From the IMG/VR virus record IMGVR_UViG_3300020202_000104, positions 1-46,921 of that record: DNA of 46,921 bases; one strand, given 5' to 3'. Shown one piece after another: positions 33,863-41,042 of the stretch. The notes under the pieces were generated by a model. It worked only from the letters and a program-made list of their open reading frames with translations, had not been told where the DNA came from and did not search any database. Within the stretch, counting starts at the first letter, position 1; each line of letters begins with the position of its first letter. The translations under genes and the position numbers were made by a program. The DNA is from a virus.

Positions 33863-35095
33863 CTACCTGATGGCGACCAGTTGCGACTGCCTTTCTGGTT
33901 GGGATTCGGCGGGCTCGGAGTGCATAGGGAGTGCAGGGTTCGCGGCGGGCGCTGCGGCGACTGCCGGCGCGCCGCGCGCCGCCACGAGCTTGTCGAGCGC
34001 CTCGCGCGTGCGCTCGAGGTTGGTGCGGAAGTAGCGCTCCACCTGGCTGACCGTCTTGTGGCCGGTGATCTCGGCGATGGTCTTCGGGTCGACGCCGGCG
34101 GCGCGTAGCCGGGTGATGCCCAGGCGCTTCAGCGCGTAGGAGCCGCCCCAGCGCGAATCCGGCGCCGTCGGCGGCCGGCGGTCGCGGTGGCGGATCTCTC
34201 CGGGCTTCGGCGGCTTCTCCGGCAGCAGGCGCTGCGGCTGCAGCTTCCAGCGGTAGAACGTGGTGAACGGCGTGGCCTTGCCCCGCTTGTCGAGCCACGG
34301 CTCCTTGGTGGTCGGGCGCACGAAGATCGGCGCGTCCGGCGCCAGGCCCTTCACCAGCTTGGCGAAGCGCGTGGTGTGCTCCGGCGTCAGGGCGTGCACC
34401 AGCGGGTTGGCCCGGCGCTTCACCCTCAGCGTCATCGTGCCCGCCGGGTTGAAGTCGCGGGCGATTAGGCGCGCAGCGGTGATCGAGCGCCAGCCGTACG
34501 TCGCCAGGCACTCGCTCAGGAGCGCGACGTTCTCGCCGAAGGCGCGGGCGCGCGCGTGCACGCCGGCCTCGACCTCGTCCGGCATCAGTTCCACCGGGTT
34601 CTCCCGCGATGGTGGTGGGCGCATGGTGATGAACGACCGGCGGTCGAACGGCTGGTTATACTTCTCGGACGCCCACAGGTAGACGCTGCGCAGGTAGGAG
34701 AGCGGGCGCGCCGTCCCCCTCCCGCGACGCAGCGCCACCCAGGCGGTGACGCCGGCGGTGTTGACGTGGCCGGTGGTCGGCCAATTGAGCTCGTCCTCGC
34801 CGGTGATGCGCAGGATCGTCCGCTTGTACTCGTCGACCGACGCCTGGGTGATGCGACGGTCGGCCAGGCGCGAGGCGGCCCAGGCGTCGACCACCTCCGC
34901 CCAGGGCAGCGCTACGCCGGGGAGCGGGCCGTTCTTCCGGCGGCGCTTGCGCGGCGGGTGCTGCTTCTCGATCGCCTCGAGCGCGCTGGTCGCCTGCGCC
35001 TTCGAGGCGTACGGCCCCTGCGCCGGCACGGTGCCGTCGTGCAGGCGCCAGCGGATGAACCAGCGCTTGGGGCCGCGGGGTTCGAGCCAGGCCAT
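33863..35095 (-). CDS. int: tyrosine-type site-specific integrase
   Basis: The 410-residue protein has an N-terminal arm-binding region (PRGPKRWFIRWRLHDGTVPA), a SAM-like core-binding region (about residues 65-150, DAWAASRLADRRITQASVDE) and a C-terminal catalytic domain. Visible catalytic residues are Arg203 (TYGWRSITA), His346 (ITGHKTV) and Tyr355 (VERYFRT). The usual HxLR box reads YALK (320-323), so the second His and Arg are not seen. A Pro/Ala-rich tail follows. Its stop lies 13 bases before the tRNA-Leu half. It integrates and, with a partner, excises the phage genome. Confidence 0.88.
   Translation of the reverse strand: MAWLEPRGPKRWFIRWRLHDGTVPAQGPYASKAQATSALEAIEKQHPPRKRRRKNGPLPGVALPWAEVVDAWAASRLADRRITQASVDEYKRTILRITGEDELNWPTTGHVNTAGVTAWVALRRGRGTARPLSYLRSVYLWASEKYNQPFDRRSFITMRPPPSRENPVELMPDEVEAGVHARARAFGENVALLSECLATYGWRSITAARLIARDFNPAGTMTLRVKRRANPLVHALTPEHTTRFAKLVKGLAPDAPIFVRPTTKEPWLDKRGKATPFTTFYRWKLQPQRLLPEKPPKPGEIRHRDRRPPTAPDSRWGGSYALKRLGITRLRAAGVDPKTIAEITGHKTVSQVERYFRTNLERTREALDKLVAARGAPAVAAAPAANPALPMHSEPAESQPERQSQLVAIR
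33916..33935 (+). repeat. right arm-type repeats (2 x GAGTGCA)
   Basis: GAGTGCA is found at 33918-33924 and 33929-33935, eleven bases apart, inside the 3' end of the integrase gene. With the three left copies (33655-33681) they flank the tRNA half-site in the same orientation. Confidence 0.5.
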
Positions 35096-35098
35096 CGG

Positions 35099-35437
35099 CT
35101 ACTTCCAGGCGATCACGACGCCCTCGGTGATCGTCTCGTCGATGGTCCGCACCGGACCGCGGTCGGTGGCGGTGCCGACCACGCGCATGATCACGGCGTC
35201 GCCGCCCATCCGTCGCGCCTTCTGGCGCAGCTTGTCGGTGACGTAGCCGACATCGTCCGGCTCCGCCTGTATCCGGGTGAGGCCGATCTCTACGTAGGGC
35301 CGGCTGGGCTTCTCGGTGAGCACCTCGATGGGGGCGCTGTCAGGCTTTGCCTGACGTTCGATGAAGACGGCGTCGCGCTTCCCGCAGCCGAGGGTTGCGA
35401 AGGAAAGCACTGCCAGGGCGATGGTTAGAAACCGCAT
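35099..35437 (-). CDS. lipoprotein next to integrase (candidate exclusion or moron protein)
   Basis: ATG 35437 was chosen since the product then begins MRFLTIALAVLSFATLGC, a lipoprotein signal with Cys18 and a slightly non-standard lipobox (ATLGC). The 112-residue protein has a compact domain with KLRQKARRMGGDAVI, a pattern shared with small bacterial envelope lipoproteins that have a G-x-D-A-V-I strand. The gene ends three bases before integrase and is expected to be in the same transcript, so it would be made in lysogens. A role in changing the cell surface or blocking superinfection is an inference. Confidence 0.6.
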   Translation of the reverse strand: MRFLTIALAVLSFATLGCGKRDAVFIERQAKPDSAPIEVLTEKPSRPYVEIGLTRIQAEPDDVGYVTDKLRQKARRMGGDAVIMRVVGTATDRGPVRTIDETITEGVVIAWK

Positions 35438-35573
35438 GGGGTCTTTTCTTGTTGAAGGTTGTGGGTTTTGTGTTGACTGGCCAGACCTCGGATACCTGTG
35501 CCTGTCGCTAGTCTCCACGATCTCACAGAACGCATTGCCCGGGTCGAGCGCGACCACGGCCGGTACCTCTCCG

Positions 35574-36065
35574 TCATCGCGCACCTCCGCTTGAAGGCGG
35601 CCCTACGGGACCAGGAGATTTCCTCGCTTCGAGCGCGGCTATGCGCTCTTGAAGCTGATGCATCACCGCCTGGCGCTGCCGGTCATCCTGCATGAGCTTG
35701 GCGATCTCGTCGCGCAGCTGCTGATTTTCTAATTCTTTCCGCGCCAGAGCGCGCTCAAGGCGCGCCGTCTCGGATTCGCCCGATGAGGTTACGACGCCGG
35801 CGGCGCCTTCATGCTCCGCGTCCTCGTCTGCCTCGACCCCCTCCGGCTTCCACCAACGGGGCGGCTTGCCCGTGCCGGACATCAGCCATCCGACGCTGCA
35901 ATGCAGTTCCTCGGCGATCCGCCGGAAGTGGCGCGAGCGCTTCACCTCGCCGATGAGGATGCGCTGGAGGTTCTGCGGCGACATGCCGACGCGACGCGCG
36001 AGCTCGGCCTGGGAGATGATCCCCAGCGCTTCTATACCAGCGCGAATCCTGTCCCCCGTGGCCAC
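35574..36065 (-). CDS. CI-like repressor with coiled-coil end
   Basis: GTG 36065 is the only start in frame. The 163-residue protein has an XRE-type helix-turn-helix domain at residues 1-70 (SQAELARRVGMSPQNLQRIL, HCSVGWLMSG) and, in place of the usual S24/LexA-like protease domain, an acidic linker and a leucine-zipper-like coiled coil (LERALARKELENQQLRDEIA, HQLQERIAALEA). It thus lacks RecA-dependent self-cleavage, and induction must work another way. It faces the Cro-like gene across a 74-base operator. Confidence 0.8.
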   Translation of the reverse strand: MATGDRIRAGIEALGIISQAELARRVGMSPQNLQRILIGEVKRSRHFRRIAEELHCSVGWLMSGTGKPPRWWKPEGVEADEDAEHEGAAGVVTSSGESETARLERALARKELENQQLRDEIAKLMQDDRQRQAVMHQLQERIAALEARKSPGPVGPPSSGGAR

Positions 36066-36078
36066 AACTGGTTACGTG

Positions 36079-36140
36079 TAGCCATTGCATAGCCAAAGTT
36101 CCATTTGATTTACTGAGTAGGTTTGGCTATGTTCTGGCTA
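36079..36140. promoter_or_regulatory. divergent operator with four TAGCCA half-sites and early promoter
   Basis: Half-sites TAGCCA at 36079 and 36090 and TGGCTA at 36124 and 36135 are 11 bases (one helical turn) apart within each pair and mirror each other. The inner pair extends to a perfect 10-base inverted repeat (CATAGCCAAA 36088-36097, TTTGGCTATG 36122-36131). Rightward boxes TTGATT (36105-36110) and TATGTT (36128-36133) have 17-base spacing, so transcription should begin at or near the ATG at 36140. This is a compact lysis-lysogeny switch. Confidence 0.75.
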
Positions 36141-36355
36141 TGGACCACCCCATCGACCCCAAGACGGCGCGCGAGCGCAAGGGCCTGAGCCGCGAGCAGG
36201 TCGCGGTCAACGCCAGCATCGCCTACCACACGGTGTGCCGGTGCGAGCAGTCGGGCAAGTTCCCGGCCCGCCCGCTCTGCCGGCGTCGCTACCTCTCCGC
36301 CCTGGGGCTTACAGAGGCGGACATCACGCCCAAGCCGGTGCGGGGTGCCCGGTGA
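36140..36355 (+). CDS. Cro-like regulator
   Basis: The 71-residue protein has an XRE-type helix-turn-helix (KTARERKGLSREQVAVNASI, YHTVCRCEQSGKFP). The ATG overlaps the last operator half-site and there is no ribosome-binding site before it, consistent with a leaderless message from the promoter at 36105-36133. It would oppose the repressor encoded on the other strand. Confidence 0.75.
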   Translation: MDHPIDPKTARERKGLSREQVAVNASIAYHTVCRCEQSGKFPARPLCRRRYLSALGLTEADITPKPVRGAR

Positions 36356-36570
36356 ACGTCCGCCCCTCGATCGCCGCCCGCGCCCTGCGCGTCAGCCGCC
36401 GCACGATCTACACCTGGACCGCGACCGGCCACATCCCCCGCGACTGCGTCGAGTTCATCGGCGGTCGCGCGCGCTACTCGCTCACGCGGTTGGCGGCGCA
36501 TGGCTTCGATCTCGACCAGCGGGTCGTCGCCGAGTTCACCGGCGCGCAGCCGGCCGGGAGCGCGGCATGA
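36352..36570 (+). CDS. CII-type helix-turn-helix protein
   Basis: GTG 36352 overlaps the previous stop as GTGA. The 72-residue protein contains a helix-turn-helix near its start (PSIAARALRVSRRTIYTWTA, then GHIPRDCVEFIGGRARYSLT), a pattern shared with MerR/excisionase-like small DNA binders. Place after the Cro-like gene suits a CII-like activator or excisionase; the sequence alone cannot choose. Confidence 0.6.
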   Translation: MNVRPSIAARALRVSRRTIYTWTATGHIPRDCVEFIGGRARYSLTRLAAHGFDLDQRVVAEFTGAQPAGSAA

Positions 36571-36857
36571 GGCCCGCCCTGGATGAGATGACGATCCGGA
36601 TCACGGCGGCGCGCCCGCTGCCGGTGACCACTGCGGCGGGCGTGCGCGCGTACCAGCGCCGTGCCACCGCGCAGACGGATCGCCTGCCGGTCGCCGTGCC
36701 GCGCAGGCGTGGCGCCAACGTCATCGACGGAACGCGGTTCCTCGTCGCCCTGGGCGAGAAGCTCGACGCGCAGCGCGATCCCGTCGTCGGCTGGCTGGTG
36801 CGCGGCGCACTCGTCGTCTCTGCGCTCGCTGTCGCCGTGTCCTGGTTGATTCCCTGA
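36567..36857 (+). CDS. small membrane-anchored early protein
   Basis: ATG 36567 overlaps the previous stop as ATGA. The 96-residue protein has a basic, Thr/Ala-rich N-terminal half (MTIRITAARPLPVTTAAGVR) and one C-terminal membrane span (about residues 77-94, GALVVSALAVAVSWL). It is early and coupled to regulatory genes, so a role in host-takeover or exclusion is possible. No family was recognised. Confidence 0.5.
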   Translation: MRPALDEMTIRITAARPLPVTTAAGVRAYQRRATAQTDRLPVAVPRRRGANVIDGTRFLVALGEKLDAQRDPVVGWLVRGALVVSALAVAVSWLIP

Positions 36858-36865
36858 AACGAACG

Positions 36866-36894
36866 AACCCCGCGGCGCGCAAACGCCCGGGGTT
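36866..36894 (+). terminator. hairpin after the early regulator genes
   Basis: AACCCCG (36866-36872) pairs with CGGGGTT (36888-36894) around a GC-rich loop with further pairing (GGCG/CGCC). No T-run follows. It lies between the regulator trio and the recombination genes and probably works as an attenuator or antitermination target. Confidence 0.5.
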
Positions 36895-36922
36895 CATGAC
36901 CGAAAGCCCTCTGGAGGCTCCG

Positions 36923-37240
36923 ATGGACAAGAACCTACCCAAGAACGCGGGAGCGGCAACGAATGCCGGGGAAATCTCGCACACTCCGGCGCCGTGGTTC
37001 TTCGACCGCGATTCCGGCCGCATTCTCGACGGCGCTGGGTGCGTGGTTGCGACGCTCCGCGTACGCGCCCTGCCGGTCGGCCGCCATCCGATGGATGCAG
37101 CTGACGGCCAGGTGCTCGCTCCCGCGCCCAAGCTCCTGGCGGCGCTGCGCGCCTGCCTGTCGGTCCTGCCCTACGGCAACGAGTCCATCGACCTCATGGC
37201 GTTTGCCGCGATCGCCCAGGCCGAAGGGCGCGCGCCATGA
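36923..37240 (+). CDS. conserved small phage protein (HTPAPW type)
   Basis: ATG 36923 has a GGAGG site six bases upstream and was preferred over 36896. The 105-residue protein has HTPAPWFFDRDSGRILDGAG at its start and ALAPAPKLLAALRACL-like helices later (DGQVLAPAPKLLAALRACLS). Related proteins are common in early regions of many phages; their function is not known. Confidence 0.7.
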   Translation: MDKNLPKNAGAATNAGEISHTPAPWFFDRDSGRILDGAGCVVATLRVRALPVGRHPMDAADGQVLAPAPKLLAALRACLSVLPYGNESIDLMAFAAIAQAEGRAP

Positions 37241-37512
37241 GCTACGACCCCCTGGCCGCCTTCGCGGCGCCGATCCAAGCCGTGTACGCCGCGATGGAGC
37301 GCGGCCCCGTCGAGGACGACGAGCCGCTGCACCACGAGCAGATGGACCATAGCTGCCGCGCCTGCGGCGGCTCCGGCGGCGGCGACGAGTCTCACCTGCA
37401 CTGCGGCTCCTGCCGCGGGACAGGCATCGACCCCGCCGCGAAGCGTGCCCGCGATGAGGCCCGCGCCGAAACCCTCGCCGAACAGCGCGCCGAGCGCCGC
37501 TGGAAGGACTGA
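37237..37512 (+). CDS. DnaJ-like zinc-knuckle protein
   Basis: The start overlaps the previous stop (ATGA). The 91-residue protein carries two knuckles, CRACGGSGGG and CGSCRGTG (C-x2-C-x-G-x-G type), as in the zinc domain of DnaJ, then an acidic-basic helical tail (RARDEARAETLAEQRAERRW). It probably binds a protein or nucleic-acid partner of the following recombination genes. No J-domain is present. Confidence 0.65.
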   Translation: MSYDPLAAFAAPIQAVYAAMERGPVEDDEPLHHEQMDHSCRACGGSGGGDESHLHCGSCRGTGIDPAAKRARDEARAETLAEQRAERRWKD

Positions 37513-37517
37513 TCCCC

Positions 37518-38693
37518 ATGAACCTCCCCGCCATCGCCACGGGCGACGTTTCCCCCTACACCGCCGACGCCGTCCTGCGCCAGGTCGCGCTGATCCAAGA
37601 AATCGCCACCAAGGTGATGAAGGACGGCGAGCACTTCGGCGTGATCCCCGGGTGCGGCGACAAGCCCGCGCTCCTCAAGGCCGGCGCCGAGAAGCTCCTG
37701 TTCACCTTCCGGCTGCGCGCCGAGCTTGAGGTGCAGCAGGCCGACTTCGAGAACGGCCACCGCGAGTACCGCATCACCGCGATCATCAAGGCCGCCGACG
37801 GCACCGTGGTCGGTCACGGCGTCGGCATCTGTTCGACGCTGGAGGCCAAGTACCGCTGGCGGAAGACCGAGCGGATCTGCCCCGAGTGCGGCAAGGCCAC
37901 GATCATCAAGGGCAAGAAGGAGTACGGCGGCGGCTGGCTGTGCTTCGCCAAGAAGGGCGGTTGCAACGCCAAGTGGCCGGACGGTGCCGAGGAGATCGAG
38001 GCGCAGGTCGCTGGCCGCACCGAGAACCCGGACATCGCCGACACCTACAACACGGTGCTCAAGATGGCCAAGAAGCGGGCGCTGGTCGACGGCGCGATCA
38101 CCGCGTGCGCGGCGTCCGACTTCTTCACCCAGGACATCGAGGAGCTCCAGGGCCAGATCGACGAGGGCCAGCGCCAGCAGCAGGCCAAGGCCGACGGCCA
38201 GGCGCACGCCGAGCAGTCGGCGGCGGCGCGCCCTACCGCAGCGGCGGCGGCAACCCCGGCCGTCGCCAATGGCACCCCGGCCACCTCGCCGGCCCAGCCG
38301 AAACCTACGGCGACGACCACGGCGACCGCTGACCGCGTCATCACCAAGCAGGAGGTCGAGGAGGTCTACTTCGCGGTGTTCGGCCCCGAGGGGTCGATCG
38401 GCAGTCAGTACGAGGAGATCGGCCGCGTGCTGTGGGAGTCGGTCAAGGCGCCGCAGACCATGGCCGACCGCCTCGCCCTGCTGCAGCAGGTCCGGGACGA
38501 CGTCGCCGAGGTGGTGAAGCGCCTGGGCGCCGCGGGCACCAAGATGGTCCGCGAGCTCTGCGCCGAGCCGCTCTACGGCGCCGGCAACCGCCCGACGCGC
38601 GAGCAGGCCCGGAAGTGGGCCGAAGCGCTCCACGAGATGGTCACCAGCGGCGTGGTCCCGGCCACGGCCGACGACGACCGCGCTCCCGTCTGA
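37518..38693 (+). CDS. annealing/recombination-type protein with zinc ribbon
   Basis: The 391-residue protein has a conserved core (HFGVIPGCGDKPALLKAGAE, KLLFTFRLRAELEVQ, GVGICSTLEAKYRWRK) and a four-Cys zinc ribbon (CPECG, residues about 117-121, with CFAKKGGCNAKW later), then an Ala/Gln linker and a helical C-terminus. This core is found in phage and mobile-element recombination clusters. I infer single-strand DNA binding or annealing because of the exonuclease and helper genes next to it. The biochemical activity is not known to me with certainty. Confidence 0.6.
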   Translation: MNLPAIATGDVSPYTADAVLRQVALIQEIATKVMKDGEHFGVIPGCGDKPALLKAGAEKLLFTFRLRAELEVQQADFENGHREYRITAIIKAADGTVVGHGVGICSTLEAKYRWRKTERICPECGKATIIKGKKEYGGGWLCFAKKGGCNAKWPDGAEEIEAQVAGRTENPDIADTYNTVLKMAKKRALVDGAITACAASDFFTQDIEELQGQIDEGQRQQQAKADGQAHAEQSAAARPTAAAAATPAVANGTPATSPAQPKPTATTTATADRVITKQEVEEVYFAVFGPEGSIGSQYEEIGRVLWESVKAPQTMADRLALLQQVRDDVAEVVKRLGAAGTKMVRELCAEPLYGAGNRPTREQARKWAEALHEMVTSGVVPATADDDRAPV

Positions 38694-38722
38694 ACCTCCA
38701 CCCCTGACCCTGCGAGATCCCC

Positions 38723-39445
38723 ATGGCTGGCATCACCATCAAGAACCCCCTCCCCGCCGAGCTCGTCGCCCTCTCCGAGGAGACGATCGAGAAGCGCGAC
38801 AGCCTGCTGGAAGCCAGCGTCGCCGCGCGGCGCGCGATCACCGACGAGGCGAGCTACCGCTCAGCCAACGCGGTGTACAAGGACCTGCACGCCTTCGGCC
38901 GCGCCGTCGAGGCCGGACGCAAGGATCTCAAGCGTCCGATCCTCGACATCGGTGCCGCCCTCGATGCCGCCGCGCATGAGGCCATGGAACCGATCGACGC
39001 GGAGAAGCAGGCGCTCGGCCGGGCGATCGCCGACTACGAGCGCATCGAGAACGCGCGCCGCGAGGAAGAGCGCAAGAAGGCCGAGGCGGAGGCGCGCGCC
39101 CGCGAGGAGGCGGAGCGCAAGCGGCTCGAGGAGGAGGCCCGCCAGCGCGCCGAAATGGACGCGCCCCCCGGCGCCCCGGTGCAGGAGCCGGACTTCGGCG
39201 CGATCCCGACGGTGCGGCCGATCGCCCCGGCCCCCACGCCGGCGCCGCTCAAGGGCGCGGTGCGGACCAGCGTGCGTAAGAAGGTCGTCATCACCGACGC
39301 TAGCAAGGTGCCGTTCGAGATGAACGGCCTGCGGCTCTGGAAGGAGCCGGACCCCAGGGCCATCGAGATGCTCCAGAAGCAGGGCGTCACGGTGCCGGGA
39401 TGTGAATACGTCGATGACGTCGTGATCGGCGCCAAGGGCCGCTGA
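38723..39445 (+). CDS. coiled-coil recombination partner (DUF1351-like)
   Basis: The 240-residue protein is a long charged coiled coil in the middle (RIENARREEERKKAEAEARA, REEAERKRLEEEARQRAEM), followed by a conserved C-terminal part (VVITDASKVPFEMNGLRLWK, TVPGCEYVDDVVIG). A similar architecture accompanies annealing proteins in many phages. It would bridge the annealing protein and exonuclease; that is inference from its position between them. Confidence 0.65.
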   Translation: MAGITIKNPLPAELVALSEETIEKRDSLLEASVAARRAITDEASYRSANAVYKDLHAFGRAVEAGRKDLKRPILDIGAALDAAAHEAMEPIDAEKQALGRAIADYERIENARREEERKKAEAEARAREEAERKRLEEEARQRAEMDAPPGAPVQEPDFGAIPTVRPIAPAPTPAPLKGAVRTSVRKKVVITDASKVPFEMNGLRLWKEPDPRAIEMLQKQGVTVPGCEYVDDVVIGAKGR

Positions 39446-39476
39446 CCTACCCCTGCCACCCCTACCGAAAGCCGCC

Positions 39477-40265
39477 ATGCGCCTGTTCACGTTCGACACC
39501 GAGACTACCGGCCTGGAGCCGGGAAGCCGCCTCCTGGAGCTCCACTCGTGCCTCCTGGCCGAGGATGGATCCACCGCGGCCGAGTTCACCGCCATGGTGA
39601 ATCCGGGGATGCCGATCCCGCCCGACGTCACGGCCATCAACCACATCACCGATGCCATGGTGACGGGGTGCGACGACGCGCGCGCCGTGCTGCACCGCTG
39701 GCTGGACTGGCTCGACGAGCATGAGGCGCGGGTCGGGGTCGCCCACTTCGCGCCTTACGACGTCGGAATCCTCGGGTGGGAGCTTGGTCGTGCTGGGCTG
39801 CGCCAGCCGGACATCGACATCATCTGCACCAAGTCGATGGCGGCGGCGATCAAGGCCACGCCCAAGAATAACCTGCAGGTGCTGGTCGAGCACTACAGCA
39901 TCAAGCGCCTGGGCGACGCCCACCGCGCTCAGTCGGACGCCGACGCCTGCCGGCAATACTTCCTGCTCGCGCGCGACATCGTCGCCGCCAGTGACCACCG
40001 GTCGCGCTGGGCGCCCGAGTACGGCTACCCCACGCAGCTGCCGCCGGCGCTGGCGGGCATCGACAAGGCTATCGCCGATGGCAGGGAGTTCGCCTTCGGC
40101 TACGTGGACGCCAAGGGCGTGCGCACCGATCGGGCGATCATCCCCTACGGCTACGCGCAGACCGCCAACGGCATCGCCTTCCATGGCCTGTGCCTGATGC
40201 GCAAGGAGCGGCGGACGTTCCTGGCCGATCGGGTGCAGAATGCCGCGGCTGCGGGCGCGGGCTGA
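39477..40265 (+). CDS. DnaQ-type 3'-5' exonuclease fused to WYL-like domain
   Basis: The 262-residue protein has a DEDDh exonuclease domain with Asp7 and Glu9 (FDTETTG), Asp95 (HFAPYDVGIL) and His149/Asp154 (DAHRAQSDADA). Residues about 194-253 (FAFGYVDAKGVRTDRAIIPY, GIAFHGLCLMRKERRTFLAD) match the core of the WYL-like ligand or nucleic-acid sensing fold. The exonuclease would work with the annealing protein and coiled-coil gene upstream. The fusion suggests sensing of a nucleotide or single-stranded DNA. The exonuclease call is firm, the WYL call less so. Confidence 0.8.
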   Translation: MRLFTFDTETTGLEPGSRLLELHSCLLAEDGSTAAEFTAMVNPGMPIPPDVTAINHITDAMVTGCDDARAVLHRWLDWLDEHEARVGVAHFAPYDVGILGWELGRAGLRQPDIDIICTKSMAAAIKATPKNNLQVLVEHYSIKRLGDAHRAQSDADACRQYFLLARDIVAASDHRSRWAPEYGYPTQLPPALAGIDKAIADGREFAFGYVDAKGVRTDRAIIPYGYAQTANGIAFHGLCLMRKERRTFLADRVQNAAAAGAG

Positions 40266-40267
40266 TC

Positions 40268-40492
40268 ATGCCCACCGACACCGCCCAGGCCGAGGCGCTG
40301 CGCAACCAGTTCGCAGCTGCTGCCCTCCAAGGGATGCTCTCCAATTCGACCCACCTGGAGGCCATGGCTCGCGAAGCCATCGCCGAGCACGGGAAGGTCG
40401 AGGCGCCGGGGGTCGTCCGGCGAAAGCTGGTCGAGACGTCCTTCAAGCTGGCAGATTTGGCGGTCTCTGAGGCCGAGAAGGCGCGGGGTTGA
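40268..40492 (+). CDS. small conserved early phage protein
   Basis: ATG 40268 starts three bases after the previous stop. The 74-residue protein reads RNQFAAAALQGMLSNSTHLE, then FKLADLAVSEAEKARG, as in short phage proteins with the R-x-x-F-A-A-x-A-L-Q-G motif. Its function is unknown; it is widespread in early regions. Confidence 0.65.
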   Translation: MPTDTAQAEALRNQFAAAALQGMLSNSTHLEAMAREAIAEHGKVEAPGVVRRKLVETSFKLADLAVSEAEKARG

Positions 40493-40494
40493 CC

Positions 40495-40749
40495 ATGGGC
40501 ATTCGCGACGTCAGCCGCACCGAGTACGCCGTCCACGGCATCCCCACCCACGACGAAATCAAGATGGGATGCCTGCAGCGGATCGCAGATGCCACCGAGA
40601 CGATGGCCAAGAGCTACACCGCCTTGGTTGCGGATCGCGACCGCCTGCAGCGCTGGTACAACGACGAGCGGGCGAGCAACGACCGGCTGCGGCGACGCCT
40701 GGCCGCCTTGCGCGGCGTCATCACCCGCCAGAAGCGGGGCCGCCGGTGA
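40495..40749 (+). CDS. small helical early protein
   Basis: ATG 40495 lies two bases after the previous stop. The 84-residue protein has a central acidic and helical part (DEIKMGCLQRIADATETMAK) and a basic helical end (NDRLRRRLAALRGVITRQKR). It may bind nucleic acid or a partner protein. No family is known to me. Confidence 0.55.
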   Translation: MGIRDVSRTEYAVHGIPTHDEIKMGCLQRIADATETMAKSYTALVADRDRLQRWYNDERASNDRLRRRLAALRGVITRQKRGRR

Positions 40750-41042
40750 GCGACGCCACCCAGCGCCCAATCCGCGGCAGCGGTGACCGTGGCCTCATCC
40801 TCGCCGAGGCCCTGCGCCTGCGCAACGTGGCCACCGAGGTGGAGCGCTCGCTCGCCGACTGGCAGCCGCCGAAGGGCGGCGAGGCCACCGCCGACCACGT
40901 CCGCGAGGAGACACGTGCGCGCATCCGGCGCTGGCGCGAGGAGGCCAAGGCGCTCGAGGACCACGTCGCTGCGTACGACCGGAATCGGTCGGCGCTGACG
41001 CCGGGCGAGATCGATAGCGGCATCCGAGGGACAACACCGTGA
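40746..41042 (+). CDS. helical early protein
   Basis: GTG 40746 overlaps the previous stop (GTGA). The 98-residue protein is mostly alpha-helical and charged (ATEVERSLADWQPPKGGEAT, RRWREEAKALEDHVAAYDRN), without a recognised motif. It is followed at once by the ASCH-type gene (GTGA overlap at 41039). Confidence 0.55.
   Translation: MSDATQRPIRGSGDRGLILAEALRLRNVATEVERSLADWQPPKGGEATADHVREETRARIRRWREEAKALEDHVAAYDRNRSALTPGEIDSGIRGTTP

Noticed and set aside
35498-35695. 65-residue plus-strand frame opposite the repressor end
   Set aside because: It overlaps the coiled-coil end of the repressor in antisense; its helical look mirrors the zipper coding. No ribosome site.
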